Of a stretch of DNA of 64,000 bases, positions 15,774 through 24,979 are shown piece after piece. The first letter of the stretch is position 1; each line of letters begins with the position of its first letter. Position numbers and translations under genes: made by a program. The DNA comes from Nitrospirillum iridis. GTDB taxonomy: Bacteria; Pseudomonadota; Alphaproteobacteria; Azospirillales; Azospirillaceae. Below the pieces are notes generated by a model that saw only the letters and a program-made list of their open reading frames with translations, was not told where the DNA came from and made no database searches. The stretch spans positions 124,001 through 188,000 of the forward strand of contig NZ_JACIIZ010000015.1 in NCBI RefSeq assembly GCF_014205765.1. Reading direction: 5' to 3'.

Positions 15774-18700
15774 CTAGACCGGCTGGGCGGGGCAGCCGAT
15801 GAAGCGGCTGCCGGCTGGCAGGTGTTCGCCCTTCATGGCCAGCGACAGCGGGCCCAGGTCGGAGCCGCGACCCAGGACCGAGTCGTACAGCACCACGGAC
15901 CCGGCGCCGACATGGACGCCGTCCTCGATGGTCACGGGACCCAGCTTCATCACCCTGTCCTCGAACAGGTGGGTCTGCAGGGTGACGCCGGGCCCCATCG
16001 CGGCGTCATCGCCGATGCGGATCATGTCCATCTCGCACAGATACGCCGTTTCCAGATGGACGCGGCGGCCGACCTTGGCGCCCAGCAGCCGCATGTACAG
16101 CGGCAGGATGGGGGTGCCCAGGAAAGGCCCCAGCACCCAGCCGGCCAGGGCGTCATAGAGCGAGGTCACGAACTCGATGCGCCAGACCGCCGTGCTCCAC
16201 AGCGGGTGGATGCCGGGGCGGAAGCGGCCGACAACGCTCCATTTGACCAGGGCCAGCAGCAGGGCGGCGGTGACGCAGATGGCGAGTGGCCCCAGGCCCA
16301 GCCACAGCAGGCTCATCCACAGGCTGGATACGGCCGACGCATGGGCCAGCAGCCACAACGCCCCCACGGTGGCCGCGCCGGTGATGGCGCCCTGGAACAG
16401 GATGCGCGCGGCCTCGATGGCCCCGCGTAGGGCCACCAAGCGGCGCGTCGGGGCGACGGTGAGCCCCTCGGGGATGCCTTCCACCTTCTGCCGGCGTGGC
16501 AGGCGCACCGGCGGCAGGCCCAGCCAGTCGGTCTGGGGGGCCGCGTCCGACGGCGCGGTGGACAGCACGCCCACCAAGCAGTTCTCCGGCAGGTTGGCGC
16601 CGGCGGGCAGGAAGGCGGAGTTGCCGACGAAGGTGTCATGGCCGATGCGGGTGGGGGCGAAGCGCACCAGGCCGCCGTGGATGGCGGGGCTGCCCACCAG
16701 CGAGGCGTCGGCCAGGAAGGCGCGGTCGCCCACCTCCAGTTGTTCCGGCACGATGTGGGCGACGGTCGACACCTCGCAGGCGTGGCCGATCCTGGCGCCC
16801 AGCGCCCGCAGCCAGGCGGCGGAGAACAAGGAGCCGTAAAGGGTGTACAGCTGTTCCACCGCCAGACGGTGCACCCGGTCGGCGAACCAGCGGTGGCATT
16901 CCACCATGCTGTCGACGCGCACGCTGGCCCGGCCCACCACCGGCGGCACCAGCCGTCGCGCCCCCCACAGCACGAAGGCCGTCCAGGGCATGCAGACCGC
17001 CCCCCCCACGACCCCCGCCAGCAGCAGCAGCGGCCCCATCTCGAAGACGGGCAGGTTGGTGCCGAGGACCAGGGCGAAGGCCACGGCCAGCGGCAGGATG
17101 GTCAGGAAGCGCACCAGGCTGAGGGCGACGATGCCGGCGAGATAGCGGCCGACGCGGGGCCGCATGGCGCCGTCCGCCCGGCCCGTCATCCACTCCGGCC
17201 GGGCGGACGGAACGGCGGGCGATCCGGCCCAGACCATGTCGGTTGGGACCACGGCGCCACCGATCAGGCAGCTGCGGGCGTCCAGGCCCGCGCCGGCCTC
17301 CAGCCCGCTGTTCAGGCCGACGACGGAGGCGGCGCCCACCGTGGCGTCCCGGCCCACGGTCACGGTGCCGATCTCGATGCCACCGGCCCGTACCTGGTGG
17401 GTCAGCAGCAGCGTGTCCTCGCCGATGGTGGCGCGGTCGCCCACGGTGATCAGGTCCCACAGCATGTTGCCGTGGCAGCCCAGGAAACTGTCGTGGCCGA
17501 TGCGCCCGCCCATGGCCCGAGCGTACAGCCGCATCAGGGGCGTGCCGGCGATCCAGGGCAGCGGCAGCGCCGCCTCGATATGGCTGGCCGTCCACCAGCG
17601 CCAGTGCCACAGGCCCCACAGGCGGTGGCGGCCGGGCCGTACCCGGCCCAGCAGCAGCCACTTGGCGGCGATGGCGACCGCGAAGGACACCGGCAGGACG
17701 GCGACGGAGAGCGCCGCCATGACCAGGAAGGATTGCAGGCTCAACGTGCCCTGCGTCCCGTGATGGACCAGCACGCCCAGGACCACCAGCATGGGCAGGC
17801 CGCCCAGCGCCGTGACCAGGGGCAGGGTCACCGCCTGGGCCAGGCCGAAGGCCAAGTGACGCAAGGCGCTGGCCCGTCCGGCCTGGGCCGCCGCCGGCGC
17901 CGTCACCGGCTCGGTCAACTGCCGCGCCAAGCCCCGGACCGTGGGATTCAGGTAGAGCGCGCGCACCGTCATGCCGGGATGGCGCAGCCGCAGATGGGAG
18001 ATGGCGGACGCGGCGGCCAGGGAATGACCACCCAGATCCATGAAGAAGTCCGCGTCGCGGGCGTGGATGGGCCGGCCCAGCGCCTGGGCGAAGGCGGCGG
18101 CCACCTCCTCCTCCGCGTCGCCCTGGGGCGGCTCGCCGATATCCTCCGGCACGTCGCGCGGGGTGGGCTCCGGCAACTCGCGCCGGTCGATCTTGCCGCC
18201 CACCGTGCGGGTCATGGCCGGCACCGGCACCAGGAAACTGGGGCGCATGTAGGCGGGGACGGTGGCGGCGACGTAGGCGGCGATGGCGTTGCGGTCCGCC
18301 GTGCCCACGTACCAGATCACGATGCTGTCGATCCCGGCCACCGGCCGTACGGCGGCGGCGGCCAACTGCACGCCGGGGCAGCCGGCGACGATGGCCTCGA
18401 TCTCGCCCAGCTCGATGCGGAAACCCCGCAGCTTCACCTGGTTGTCGGCGCGGCCCAGGAAGTCGATGCGCCCATCGACCAAGGCGCGGCCCAAATCGCC
18501 GGTGGCGTAAAGGCGGTTGCCGGCGGCATCCACCTTGAAGCGCTTGGCCGTTTCTTCCGGCCGGTTCAGGTAGCCGTCGGCCAGGGCCGGGCCGCCGATG
18601 TGGATTTCCCCGGTCTCGCCCACCGGCACCGGGTGCCCATCGGGGGCCAGCACCACCACGCGGTACCCGGGAAGGCCCCGGCCTATGGTGACGGGCTGGC

Positions 18701-19685
18701 CGGCGCGCGCCTCGTCCGCCGTCGCGACCACCGAGGCTTCGGTGGGGCCATAGGTGTTCAGCATGCGCCGGCCCGGCGCCCAGCGGTCGACCAAGGCGGC
18801 GGAGCAGGCCTCCCCCCCCACCACCAGCAGGCGGACGTCGGGCAGATCGTCGTCGATCAGGCCCAGCAGGGTGGGCACGGTGGAGAAGAAGGTGGCGCGG
18901 CGGCAGCGCAGCTCGCTGGCCAGCAACTGCGGGTCGCGCATCACCAGGCCCGAGGCCGGCAGCAGGCAGGCGCCGGCGGCGACGGCCAGCCACACTTCCT
19001 CCACCGAGGCGTCGAAGGCCAGGGAAAAGCCCTGCCAAACCCGGTCCGTCTCCACCAGGCGATAGACCTGCGCCGCCCCGCGGACATAGGTCATGACGGC
19101 GCCGTGCGACAGCACCACGCCCTTGGGCAGGCCCGTCGTGCCGGAGGTGAAGATGAGATAGCAGGTGTCGGCCGGGGTCACCGGCAATGCCGCGTCCGGC
19201 AGGGTGTGCGCGGAGACCAGGGTATCGTCCAACAGGGCGGTGCCAATCAGATCCTCTGGCGCCACGGTGGCGACGCCCGGCACCGGCAGGTCGCCGGCGG
19301 CATCGATCATCAGGTGGGACTCGGCCTGTTCGGCGATGCTGGCCACGCGGGCGGCGGGCCAACTGGCGTCGATGGGAATATAGGCGGCGCGGCGCAACAG
19401 GATGCCGAAGAGGCAGGCGTATAATTCGGCGGTGCCACGGCCCCGCAGCATGATCCGGGCGCCGGGGCCCACGCCCCGGGCGGCCAGGGTGGCAGCGACG
19501 CGCCGGGCGCGGTCGCCCATGTCGCCCCAGGTCAACATGAAGCCGTCCCCGGTTTCAACCGCGGGTAGCGACGGGGTCGCGGCGACGCGTGCCAGGAACA
19601 AGGCCGCCAGCGTCTGCGCGCCGGCCAAGCCGAGAGTCTGGCCTTCCGCGTCCACCCGTTCGGCGATCGACGAACCGCTGAGCAT
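15774..19685 (-). CDS. Pls/PosA-type NRPS-like synthetase (A-PCP-membrane-hexapeptide domains)
   Basis: 1303 aa. Residues ~25-505 are an adenylation domain (A3 core FTSGTTGLPKG at 179-189, A10 Lys498) and ~525-595 a carrier domain with pantetheine Ser555 in LGGHS. Then come about six membrane segments and two or three left-handed beta-helix/hexapeptide-like regions (WDLITVGDRATIGEDTLLL; later MIRIGDDAAMGPGVTLQTH). There is no condensation or thioesterase domain. This is the architecture of epsilon-poly-lysine synthetase (Pls) and the PosA family, where the C-terminal membrane domains join amino acids directly. Aligned to PheA by hand, the pocket reads D225, A226, E229, S268, V288, G290, T311, V319, V320, K498; Glu at the 239 position suits a basic amino acid (inference). 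Start at 19685 follows GGGTGGGA; 19733 is the alternative. Product unknown. Confidence 0.9.
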   Translation of the reverse strand: MLSGSSIAERVDAEGQTLGLAGAQTLAALFLARVAATPSLPAVETGDGFMLTWGDMGDRARRVAATLAARGVGPGARIMLRGRGTAELYACLFGILLRRAAYIPIDASWPAARVASIAEQAESHLMIDAAGDLPVPGVATVAPEDLIGTALLDDTLVSAHTLPDAALPVTPADTCYLIFTSGTTGLPKGVVLSHGAVMTYVRGAAQVYRLVETDRVWQGFSLAFDASVEEVWLAVAAGACLLPASGLVMRDPQLLASELRCRRATFFSTVPTLLGLIDDDLPDVRLLVVGGEACSAALVDRWAPGRRMLNTYGPTEASVVATADEARAGQPVTIGRGLPGYRVVVLAPDGHPVPVGETGEIHIGGPALADGYLNRPEETAKRFKVDAAGNRLYATGDLGRALVDGRIDFLGRADNQVKLRGFRIELGEIEAIVAGCPGVQLAAAAVRPVAGIDSIVIWYVGTADRNAIAAYVAATVPAYMRPSFLVPVPAMTRTVGGKIDRRELPEPTPRDVPEDIGEPPQGDAEEEVAAAFAQALGRPIHARDADFFMDLGGHSLAAASAISHLRLRHPGMTVRALYLNPTVRGLARQLTEPVTAPAAAQAGRASALRHLAFGLAQAVTLPLVTALGGLPMLVVLGVLVHHGTQGTLSLQSFLVMAALSVAVLPVSFAVAIAAKWLLLGRVRPGRHRLWGLWHWRWWTASHIEAALPLPWIAGTPLMRLYARAMGGRIGHDSFLGCHGNMLWDLITVGDRATIGEDTLLLTHQVRAGGIEIGTVTVGRDATVGAASVVGLNSGLEAGAGLDARSCLIGGAVVPTDMVWAGSPAVPSARPEWMTGRADGAMRPRVGRYLAGIVALSLVRFLTILPLAVAFALVLGTNLPVFEMGPLLLLAGVVGGAVCMPWTAFVLWGARRLVPPVVGRASVRVDSMVECHRWFADRVHRLAVEQLYTLYGSLFSAAWLRALGARIGHACEVSTVAHIVPEQLEVGDRAFLADASLVGSPAIHGGLVRFAPTRIGHDTFVGNSAFLPAGANLPENCLVGVLSTAPSDAAPQTDWLGLPPVRLPRRQKVEGIPEGLTVAPTRRLVALRGAIEAARILFQGAITGAATVGALWLLAHASAVSSLWMSLLWLGLGPLAICVTAALLLALVKWSVVGRFRPGIHPLWSTAVWRIEFVTSLYDALAGWVLGPFLGTPILPLYMRLLGAKVGRRVHLETAYLCEMDMIRIGDDAAMGPGVTLQTHLFEDRVMKLGPVTIEDGVHVGAGSVVLYDSVLGRGSDLGPLSLAMKGEHLPAGSRFIGCPAQPV

Positions 19686-20333
19686 CAACGTCCCACCCTT
19701 GGTCCCACCCTCGGCTCCCTGTCCGTCCCGCATGACGGCCGGGGGACGCCCCCCGGGAACTCGCGTATACCCGCTACAAGGTCCGTGATCCCATTGCCGA
19801 TTTCATCCCCTACGGAGGGATGGCTCACCCCCGGGAAAAGGGTGGCGACACTGGTACGAGCCTTGCCGATACACAACTGTTGTAGATGGCGGATTGGCCC
19901 CCCATGTCAAGCGATTGCCCTTGGGAACCAGGGTCGCACACAAAATAAGGGGGTGTGCGGGCGGTGCCCTACGCCGCTGGTGGTAGGTCTTCCACCCCTT
20001 GGGATGGGTGTCGGCGCTTCGGCATACCGCTCCGTTACAAAACGATACAAAGAGCGGCTTTTCCCGTAACACAACCCTCTGTAGCTTCACCCTCGAACTA
20101 GGCGGACCTGCGGAGATTAGGCTTTTAGTCGGATCTTCCGCAGTAAATCAGGCGTTGTCCGCCACCACGGTCGCGGGGGCCGTGGGTTTGCCCGGCACGC
20201 CATTTCTGGGGTCCTCCCGGAAACCTGGTCTCGTGCCCGCTCGAACCCTTCCTCCCATCGTCCGTGCCAATCGCCAATTCCGGTGTCCCCAACGCGGCGG
20301 TTGGGCACCGGTCGGACAGAAGGCTGAGAGACG
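19686..20333. other. long intergenic region with structured leader of RND operon
   Basis: No convincing gene. It separates the divergent NRPS-like gene and RND operon. Visible structures: a short palindrome ACAAC-T-GTTGT near 19866; an inverted repeat CGCACAC/GTGTGCG (19935-19941, 19953-19959); a hairpin with 10 pairs and one bulge (20108-20117 with 20133-20143); and a strong hairpin 23 nt before the RND start (20280-20293 with 20300-20311, two bulged bases, 6-nt loop). The last two would lie in the mRNA leader of the RND operon and could affect its expression (inference). Confidence 0.5.
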
Positions 20334-21569
20334 ATGAGCATCCATTCCGCAGAACTTCCGGCTGATCGGACCGAACTGGGGCATTACGCGCCGGCTGGCC
20401 GCGCATCCAGCGCTTCCGGGCTGAAGCGCTACCGCTGGTGGTTGCTGGCCGGGGGCGTCGTCGTCCTGGGCGCCATCGCGGCCGCCGTCCTCATGCGCCC
20501 CGGCGCCAAGCCAGCCGCCCCGGCGGCGACGGCCAAGGTGTCCACCCTGCCGGTCACGGTGTCGGCGGTGGTGGTGGCGCCCGTCACCCGCACCCTGCTG
20601 GTCACCGGCTCGCTGGCCGCGTTCGACGATCTGCCCATCGGCACGGAGACCTCGGGCCTGGCGCTGGCCGAGGTGCTGGTCGACATCGGGGACACGGTGA
20701 AGAAGGGCCAGCTGCTGGCCCGCTTCAACGATAGCGTCCTCAAGGCCGATCTGGCGGAGAAGGAGGCCCTGTTGGCCGAGGCCAAGGGCAACGTGGTCGA
20801 GGCCGAGGCCAATTACACCCGCGCCCAGGATCTGGTGCGCACCGGCGCCATGAGCGCGCGGGACCTGGACAATCGCCGCGCCCTGGCCATCAGCATGCGC
20901 TCGCGCGTCGGCGTGGCCGAGGCCAATCGCGACCTGTCCATGGCCAAGCTGAAGCAGTCCGAGGTGCGCGCGCCCTCCGACGGCACCATCACCGCCCGCA
21001 CCGCCCGCATCGGCGCGGTCATGTCGGCCGGCGGCACCGAGTTGTTCCGCATGATCCGCGACAACCGGGTTGAGTTGGTGGCCGAGGTGCCGGAGACCGA
21101 CATGATGGTGGCCAAGGCCGGCCAGGCGGTGAACATCGTCGTCGATGGCGACAACACCGCCCACCACTACACCGGCACCGTTCGCGTGGTCGAGCCCACC
21201 GTGGATTCCCGGACCCGCCTGGGTCACCTGCGCATCGATCTGGAGCGGAACCCCGACCTGCGTCCCGGCATGTTCGTCAGCGGCCGGGTCGCCGTCGGCG
21301 TCGCCAACGCCCTCGTCGTGCCAGAAAGCGCCGTGGTCTATCGTGAGGTCCGCCCCATCGCCTTCGTGGTGGATGACAAAGGCATCGTGACCGCCCGCAA
21401 CGTCGCCACCGGCGCCCGCCAGGACGGCAACATCGCCATCCTGTCCGGCGTGAAGGTGGGTGAGCGGGTGGTGCTGTCGGGGGCCGGCTATCTGAAGGAC
21501 GGCGATCAGGTCACGGTGGTCGACAAGATCGCCGACACCGCGGTCAAGCCGCTGCCGGCGCAGCAGTGA
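20334..21569 (+). CDS. RND efflux periplasmic adaptor (membrane fusion protein)
   Basis: 411-aa adaptor of an RND pump. A single N-terminal membrane anchor (RYRWWLLAGGVVVLGAIAAA, about residues 32-54) is followed by the biotinyl-lipoyl half motif, a coiled-coil hairpin (about 125-200), the second lipoyl half (SEVRAPSDGTITARTARIGA), and beta-barrel and membrane-proximal domains. It links the inner-membrane permease to an outer-membrane channel. The permease gene begins 22 bp downstream in the same operon. No outer-membrane TolC-type gene and no TetR/MarR repressor are adjacent, so the pump must use a channel encoded elsewhere. Confidence 0.94.
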   Translation: MSIHSAELPADRTELGHYAPAGRASSASGLKRYRWWLLAGGVVVLGAIAAAVLMRPGAKPAAPAATAKVSTLPVTVSAVVVAPVTRTLLVTGSLAAFDDLPIGTETSGLALAEVLVDIGDTVKKGQLLARFNDSVLKADLAEKEALLAEAKGNVVEAEANYTRAQDLVRTGAMSARDLDNRRALAISMRSRVGVAEANRDLSMAKLKQSEVRAPSDGTITARTARIGAVMSAGGTELFRMIRDNRVELVAEVPETDMMVAKAGQAVNIVVDGDNTAHHYTGTVRVVEPTVDSRTRLGHLRIDLERNPDLRPGMFVSGRVAVGVANALVVPESAVVYREVRPIAFVVDDKGIVTARNVATGARQDGNIAILSGVKVGERVVLSGAGYLKDGDQVTVVDKIADTAVKPLPAQQ

Positions 21570-21591
21570 ACTCGGGGGAAGGGGCACCATC

Positions 21592-24500
21592 ATGAGCAGC
21601 GGCAACATCTCCGCGGTCGCCATCCGCCATCCCATACCGCCCATCGTCCTGTTCATCGTGCTGATGATCGCCGGCGTCGTGGCCTATTTCAGCCTGGATG
21701 TGACCGGCAACCCGGACATCGATTTCCCGGTGGTGACCGTCACCGTCAGTCGGCCGGGTGCCGCACCGTCGGAAATGGAAGTCCAGGTGACCAAGCTGGT
21801 CGAGGACGCGGTGTCCAGCATCGTCGGCCTCGATCATGTGTCGTCCGACATCACCGACGGCGTGTCCAACACGGTGCTGGAATTCAAGATCGGTTATGAC
21901 ACCGACCGCGCCGTCAATGACGTGCGCAACGCCATTTCCCGCATTCGTTCCAACCTGCCATCCGACATCTACGAGCCGCAGGTGGAACGCCAGGATGTCA
22001 CCGGCGACGAAATCCTGACCTACGCCGTCTCCTCCGACACCCGGTCGGTGGAGGAGCTGTCGTGGCTGATCGACAACGACATCAGCCGCACCATCACCCA
22101 TGTCCCCGGCGTGGGCGCCACGGACCGTTTCGGTGGCCTGGACCGCGAAATCCGCATCAACCTGGATCCCAACCGCCTGATGGCGCGGGGCATCACGGCC
22201 GATGAGGTCAACAGCCAGCTGCGCGCCCTGAACGTGGATCTGCCGGGCGGCCGCGGCGCCGTCGGCACCAAGGAACAGTCCATCCGCACCCTGGGCTCTG
22301 CCCACACGGTGGAGGACCTGGCCAACACCGAGATCACCATCCCCGCCAGCGTCGGCCCGACGGTGGGCAAGGTGCGCCTGCGTGACCTGGGCACCGTCAC
22401 CGACGGCACGTCGGAGATGCGTTACGTCTCCCGCTATGACGGCCAGCCGACGGTGGGCTTCAGCATCCGCCGCGCCCCGCACTCCTCCGAGGTGACCATC
22501 GCCAAGGGCGTGGACGAGGCGGTGGAGCGTCTGCGCAAGGAGTACCCGGACGTCCACTTCAACCTGATCTTCGACAACGTGAAGTACACCAAGCAGAGCT
22601 TCGCCGGCTCGGTCGAATCCTTGCTGCTGGGTTCCTTCCTGGCGGTACTGGTGGTGTGGTGGTTCCTGCGGGACGGCCGGGCCACCTTCATCTCGGCGCT
22701 GGCCATGCCGTTGTCGACCATCCCCACCTTCCTGGTCATGAAATGGTTCGGCTTTTCGCTGAACGGCGTGACCCTGCTGGCCCTGTCGCTGGTGGTGGGT
22801 ATCCTGGTTGACGACGCCATCGTGGAAATCGAGAACATCGTCCGCCACATCCGCATGGGCAAGCGCCCGTTCCAGGCGGCGCTGGAGGCGGCGGACGAGA
22901 TCGGCCTGGCGGTGGTCGCCACCACCATGACCATCGTCGTGGTGTTCCTGCCCGTGTCCTTCATGTCGGGCATCGTCGGCCAATACTTCAAGTCCTTCGG
23001 CGTGACCGTGGCCGTGGCCGTGCTGTTCTCCCTGCTGGTCGCCCGGCTGATCACGCCCCTGATGGCCGCGTACATGCTGAAGCCGTCGCAGGTGGATCAT
23101 CATGGCGAGGGGGGCCGCTGGATGCGGCAGTACGGGCGGCTGCTGGGGTGGAGCATGAACCACCGCTGGCTGACCGTGATGGCGGGTGTCGGCATCTTCG
23201 CCTTATCCATCTTCATCGCCACGCTGCTGCCATCCGGCTTCGTGCCGCCCAGCGACAACGGCCTCTCCACCGTGCAGGTCATCCTGCCGCCCGGCGCCAC
23301 CTTGGCCGAAACCGATGCCACCACCCAGATGGTGGGCCAGATCCTGGCCAAGCGTCCGGAGGTGCTGCACGTCTGGACCCGTGCCGGCCGCAACAACCAG
23401 CTGCGCAACGGCGCCGTCACCGCCATCCTCAAGCCCAAGCATGAGCGGTCGCTGACCAAGCAGCAGTTCGAGGCCTCGGTCACGCCGGAACTGAACCAGG
23501 TGCCCGGCGCCCATATCGGCTTCAACTCGTCCATCGGCTGGGGCGCCAAGGACATCAGCGTCCTGTTGACCAGCGACGACGGCCCGGCCCTGGAGCGCTA
23601 CTCCAACCAGGTTCTGGACGAGATGCGGCAGCTGCCCTTCCTCGCCAACGTCACCTCCACCGCGTCCCTGCTGCGTCCGGAAATCCAGATCCGCCCCTTC
23701 TTCGACCGGGCGGCGGAACAGGGCGTGTCCGTCCAAGCCATCGGCCAGGTGGCCAAGATCGCCACCCTGGGCGACCTCGACACCAGCGTCGCCAAGTTCA
23801 ACCTGGGTGATCGCCAGGTGCCCATCCGGGTGCAGATCGATCCCAAGTGGCGCGCCGACATGGACGTGATGGAAAACCTGCGTGTCCGCACGGCCAACGG
23901 CGATCTGCTGCCGATCCGCGCCGTGGCCAGCATCGGCATGGGCGCCGGCGCGGTGGAGATCGAGCGCTTCGACCGGGCCCGCAAACTGGCGGTCGAGGCC
24001 GATTTGCGCGGCATCGAGGTGGGCGAGGCCATGAAGAAGATCGACGCCCTGCCGTCCATGGCCCACATGCCGCCCGGCATCTCCAAGCCCGCCTATGGGC
24101 AGACGCAGGAGATGCAGAACATGATGATCGGCTTCGCCATCGCCCTGGCCACCGCCTTCCTGTTGATCCTGGCGGTGCTGATCCTGCTGTTCCGCAACTT
24201 CTTCCAGCCGCTGACCATCATGACCGCCCTGCCGCTCAGCTTCGGCGGCGCCTTCGCGGCCCTGTTGATCGGTGGCATGTCCCTGTCCATGCCGGCCCTC
24301 ATCGGCATCATGATGCTGATGGGCATCGTGACCAAGAACTCCATCCTTCTGGTGGAATACGCCATCGTGTCGATGCGCGACCGGGGCATGAGCCGGCGCG
24401 AGGCCCTGCTGGATGCCGGCGCCAAGCGCGCCCGCCCCATCATCATGACCACCATCGCCATGGTGGCGGGCATGGTTCCCATCGCGGTGGGCATCGGCAA

Positions 24501-24726
24501 CGACAGTTCCTTCCAGCAGCCCATGGCGACGGCGGTCATCGGCGGCCTGATCACCTCGACCCTGCTGTCCCTGGTGTTCGTGCCGGCGGTGTTCACCATC
24601 GTCGATGACATCAGCCGCTGGCTGTCGCCCAAGTTCGGCCGCTTCATCACCCCGAGGGACGCGCCGGCCATCGTCACGCCCCTGCATCCCGGGCCGGTGC
24701 ACGGCGTGGTGAAGGGGGCCGAGTAA
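21592..24726 (+). CDS. RND efflux permease (AcrB/MexB-like, HAE1-type)
   Basis: 1044-aa proton-driven drug/solute exporter. Canonical features: N-terminal membrane segment (PIPPIVLFIVLMIAGVVAYF), first large periplasmic loop, the TM4 motif GILVDDAIVEIENIVRHIRM with the paired Asp proton-relay residues, TM5-6, second periplasmic loop, and the C-terminal membrane bundle (LMGIVTKNSILLVEYAIVSM). The opening (VAIRHPIPPIVLF) and GNPDIDFPVVTVTVSRPGA point to the less-studied alphaproteobacterial HAE branch. Two-gene operon with the adaptor; a 14-bp perfect stem lies just downstream. Substrate not predictable. Confidence 0.95.
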   Translation: MSSGNISAVAIRHPIPPIVLFIVLMIAGVVAYFSLDVTGNPDIDFPVVTVTVSRPGAAPSEMEVQVTKLVEDAVSSIVGLDHVSSDITDGVSNTVLEFKIGYDTDRAVNDVRNAISRIRSNLPSDIYEPQVERQDVTGDEILTYAVSSDTRSVEELSWLIDNDISRTITHVPGVGATDRFGGLDREIRINLDPNRLMARGITADEVNSQLRALNVDLPGGRGAVGTKEQSIRTLGSAHTVEDLANTEITIPASVGPTVGKVRLRDLGTVTDGTSEMRYVSRYDGQPTVGFSIRRAPHSSEVTIAKGVDEAVERLRKEYPDVHFNLIFDNVKYTKQSFAGSVESLLLGSFLAVLVVWWFLRDGRATFISALAMPLSTIPTFLVMKWFGFSLNGVTLLALSLVVGILVDDAIVEIENIVRHIRMGKRPFQAALEAADEIGLAVVATTMTIVVVFLPVSFMSGIVGQYFKSFGVTVAVAVLFSLLVARLITPLMAAYMLKPSQVDHHGEGGRWMRQYGRLLGWSMNHRWLTVMAGVGIFALSIFIATLLPSGFVPPSDNGLSTVQVILPPGATLAETDATTQMVGQILAKRPEVLHVWTRAGRNNQLRNGAVTAILKPKHERSLTKQQFEASVTPELNQVPGAHIGFNSSIGWGAKDISVLLTSDDGPALERYSNQVLDEMRQLPFLANVTSTASLLRPEIQIRPFFDRAAEQGVSVQAIGQVAKIATLGDLDTSVAKFNLGDRQVPIRVQIDPKWRADMDVMENLRVRTANGDLLPIRAVASIGMGAGAVEIERFDRARKLAVEADLRGIEVGEAMKKIDALPSMAHMPPGISKPAYGQTQEMQNMMIGFAIALATAFLLILAVLILLFRNFFQPLTIMTALPLSFGGAFAALLIGGMSLSMPALIGIMMLMGIVTKNSILLVEYAIVSMRDRGMSRREALLDAGAKRARPIIMTTIAMVAGMVPIAVGIGNDSSFQQPMATAVIGGLITSTLLSLVFVPAVFTIVDDISRWLSPKFGRFITPRDAPAIVTPLHPGPVHGVVKGAE

Positions 24727-24750
24727 GCCCGCCAAGGGCCGTGGACTGAG

Positions 24751-24788
24751 ATGAGACGGGCGGGTCCGGCTGGGCCCGCCCGTCTCAT
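24751..24788 (+). terminator. long perfect hairpin after the RND operon
   Basis: ATGAGACGGGCGGG (24751-24764) is perfectly complementary to 24775-24788, a 14-bp stem with a 10-nt loop, 24 bp after the permease stop. There is no T tract, so it may act as a Rho-assisted terminator or RNA-end protector. Its right end overlaps the first bases of repeat copy A. Confidence 0.6.
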
Positions 24789-24957
24789 ACCAATGGTATT
24801 TGATCGTGACCGGTCAAATGCCCCTCAATCGCCGGGCGCCGCCATCCGGCGGCTTGGCTGCTCTTCGATTTACAGTCCGCCTTCGGCTCCCCGCAAATCT
24901 CCAGCGCCCGCGGTCGCGGGCGACAGCGGCACGAGTCAAAACCTCATGCCGCTGTAT
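24787..24957 (-). repeat. dispersed structured repeat, copy A (171 bp)
   Basis: Copy A of a four-copy family in this window, in minus orientation. Its left end (24957 going down) starts with ATACAGCGGCAT and its right end is ATACCAATGGTAT read on the plus strand (24787-24799). It has the family's left stem-loop, the GACC-loop hairpin, the GGAT-loop hairpin and the right TTTGA/TCAAA hairpin. It sits between the convergent RND permease and DUF1345 genes, 22 nt after the DUF1345 stop. Confidence 0.9.
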
Positions 24958-24979
24958 CATTTCAGCGCCTCCGATCCGG

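Noticed and set aside
16638-19424. 928-residue plus-strand frame opposite the NRPS-like gene
   Set aside because: Composition (His/Gln/Gly/Val repeats) is that of an antisense shadow; the minus-strand gene has intact catalytic motifs.
19785-20069. 94-residue frame in the RND/NRPS intergenic region
   Set aside because: No ribosome-binding site, odd composition, and it runs through inverted repeats.
20235-20275. tRNA-like TCGAACCC on the minus strand
   Set aside because: No cloverleaf could be built around it; no CCA-proximal acceptor stem.
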